Source: JAISGQ01 sp964500965
GTDB lineage: Bacteria > Bacillota > Clostridia > Oscillospirales > Acutalibacteraceae
Direction: 5' to 3'
Length of the DNA: 24,435 nucleotides
NCBI GenBank assembly: GCA_964500965.1
Contig: CAZCQZ010000031.1
Span: 1-24,435 of the forward strand
The notes below the pieces were generated by a model, which was not told the origin of the DNA, did not search any database, and saw only the letters and a program-made list of their open reading frames with translations. This document shows positions 23,283 to 24,435 of the stretch, one piece after another. The translations under genes and the position numbers were made by a program. How positions within the stretch are numbered: the first letter of the stretch is position 1; each line of letters begins with the position of its first letter.

Positions 23283-23525
23283 ATTTGCACGGTTTTTTCT
23301 CGTTACAATCACCATATACACAAAGATATTTTTGTTTATGTATACGAAATTTATTTTTTTCTCAAAATCGTGTCACATTTTGCCTTTCTAAATTGTGTTA
23401 TATACGGAGAGTGATTTTTAGAGCTGTTCAAAATGTGTCGTTTTTGGTTTGAAAGGGTGATGGATTTAAAAAATTACAGGACATTTAATAACAATCTCCG
23501 TGAAAAACGAAAGTGAGGAAAATCC

Positions 23526-24435
23526 ATGAAAAAGACAAAGTTGTTTTCTTTAATTCTGACATTTATTCTTGCCACTGTTTTTGTTTTCAGTGGCTGTTCC
23601 GATTCCGAAAATTCTCAAAATTTACCCGATGTTTCTTCAGAGGTTGCCTCCTCCGCCAACGATTTTTCAAGTGATCACTGGCAGAATGTAACAACAGAGG
23701 GATATGAAACACATTCGCAAAACTATTCATTTGGCAGTGGATATTTTGTGAGTACTAACATCGGAACATATCGGGAAAATGATTTTGATTACAGTTGCGA
23801 AATTGGCGACTTATATATAGTCGAATATGCGGAATCTCCGCTGGGTCCGTGGATTCCTCTTTGCGGAAAGCCAAACTGTATGCACAACAGCATAGAGTGC
23901 AATGCATATATATCCGATTCGCTTATGGGAATATACAACAACAGAATTTACTATTTAGGCAGCGATTTAACAAGCTTAAAAAGTATGGCTCTTGACGGAA
24001 CAAATCACCGCTCCGAGATTAAAGCCGACCAAAATCTCTTTGTATTAGGTGCAACACAAAGTGGAATCATGTCGGACGGATATATTTACTATACCGATAT
24101 ATCGTATGAGGAGGACAAGGCTCAGATATTCCGAATCAGCGTTGAGGAGGAACGGGCTACAAGAGAAAACGTGGAGTTCGTTATTTCCTCCGATTATTAT
24201 TTCACCGGTTTATCCATGGTAAAGCCGTATAAAAACTATCTTGGAATATACTGTTCTAACCCGAACACCAGTTACTCATCATGGAAAATTTATATATACA
24301 ACTTTGACACAAAAGAAATTACAGATGTTCCCGAAAACCTAAGATTGCTCTTTATGAATGATAATCTGGCATATTTCAAGAACGTCGATAATCTTTCTGA
24401 AATCTACACATATAACTTTGATACCGAAAAATACG
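23526..24435 (+). CDS. Lipoprotein with CxxxxCxH...C motif, truncated by window end
   Basis: The frame is open from the ATG at 23526 to the window edge, 303 codons, with GAGG seven bases upstream. The N-terminus is a lipoprotein signal: KKTK, a hydrophobic stretch and the lipobox FSGC (Cys24). Ser/Asn-rich sequence follows to about residue 55. A notable motif is LCGKPNCMHNSIECNAY (C113, C118, H120, C125), which from memory recurs in uncharacterised clostridial lipoproteins. After it come repeated strand-turn units, such as YNNRIYYLGSDLTSLKSMALDG and MSDGYIYYTDISYEEDKAQIFRI. These resemble beta-propeller (DUF5050-like) blades. It is probably an extracytoplasmic binding or scaffold protein of unknown ligand. 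The C-terminus is missing here. Confidence 0.85.
   Translation, partial: MKKTKLFSLILTFILATVFVFSGCSDSENSQNLPDVSSEVASSANDFSSDHWQNVTTEGYETHSQNYSFGSGYFVSTNIGTYRENDFDYSCEIGDLYIVEYAESPLGPWIPLCGKPNCMHNSIECNAYISDSLMGIYNNRIYYLGSDLTSLKSMALDGTNHRSEIKADQNLFVLGATQSGIMSDGYIYYTDISYEEDKAQIFRISVEEERATRENVEFVISSDYYFTGLSMVKPYKNYLGIYCSNPNTSYSSWKIYIYNFDTKEITDVPENLRLLFMNDNLAYFKNVDNLSEIYTYNFDTEKY

Overview
The window reads as chromosomal DNA of a low-to-mid GC anaerobic Gram-positive bacterium, most likely a Clostridia/Oscillospiraceae (Ruminococcus-like) gut or rumen organism. The basis is strong Shine-Dalgarno sites (GGAGG type), near-consensus sigma-A promoters with 17-18 bp spacers, lipobox lipoproteins, a Thr-rich linker in a secreted SH3 protein, an FHA-FtsW/RodA fusion, a type I-beta DAHP synthase, and dispersed palindromic repeats of a kind common in this group. 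The assignment is inference from gene style; no rRNA or tRNA gene was seen.

Layout. 1-3372: two minus-strand genes, a secreted Thr-rich SH3 protein and an unusual alpha-phosphohexomutase, each followed by a copy of a bipartite palindromic repeat. 3486-6123: a divergent monocistronic M6-family metalloprotease lipoprotein. 6206-6630: the largest repeat cluster. 6850-7742: Mrp/NBP35 Fe-S carrier ATPase. 7925-8653: an AT-rich orphan gene. 8934-12085: a two-gene cell-wall synthesis operon (FHA-SEDS glycosyltransferase plus penicillin-binding transpeptidase), ending in a bidirectional terminator shared with the convergent ppa-GNAT operon (12181-13158). 13292-15133: a membrane phosphoglycerol-transferase/LTA-synthase-like enzyme. 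15361-19997: tcdA-sbcD-sbcC (tRNA t6A cyclisation plus the Mre11/Rad50-type nuclease). 20102-23282: an aromatic amino acid operon, aroF-tyrA-aroB. 23526-end: a lipoprotein cut by the window edge.

The most interesting item is upstream of aroF. A 28-codon open reading frame (20163-20249) with its own promoter and ribosome binding site has nine Phe/Tyr codons, eight of them within eleven consecutive codons. It is followed by an intrinsic terminator hairpin that ends directly at the aroF Shine-Dalgarno. The last sense codons of this leader ORF are complementary to the ascending arm and loop of that terminator, giving a mutually exclusive antiterminator. This is the architecture of ribosome-mediated transcription attenuation. 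Phe/Tyr starvation would stall the ribosome and switch on DAHP synthase, prephenate dehydrogenase and dehydroquinate synthase. The DAHP synthase also carries the N-terminal ferredoxin-like domain used for allosteric feedback, so the pathway entry appears to be controlled at two levels.

A second theme is non-coding structure. At least three copies of a bipartite element with palindromic ends and interchangeable small hairpins sit at gene 3' ends. They differ in module copy number and show compensatory stem changes.
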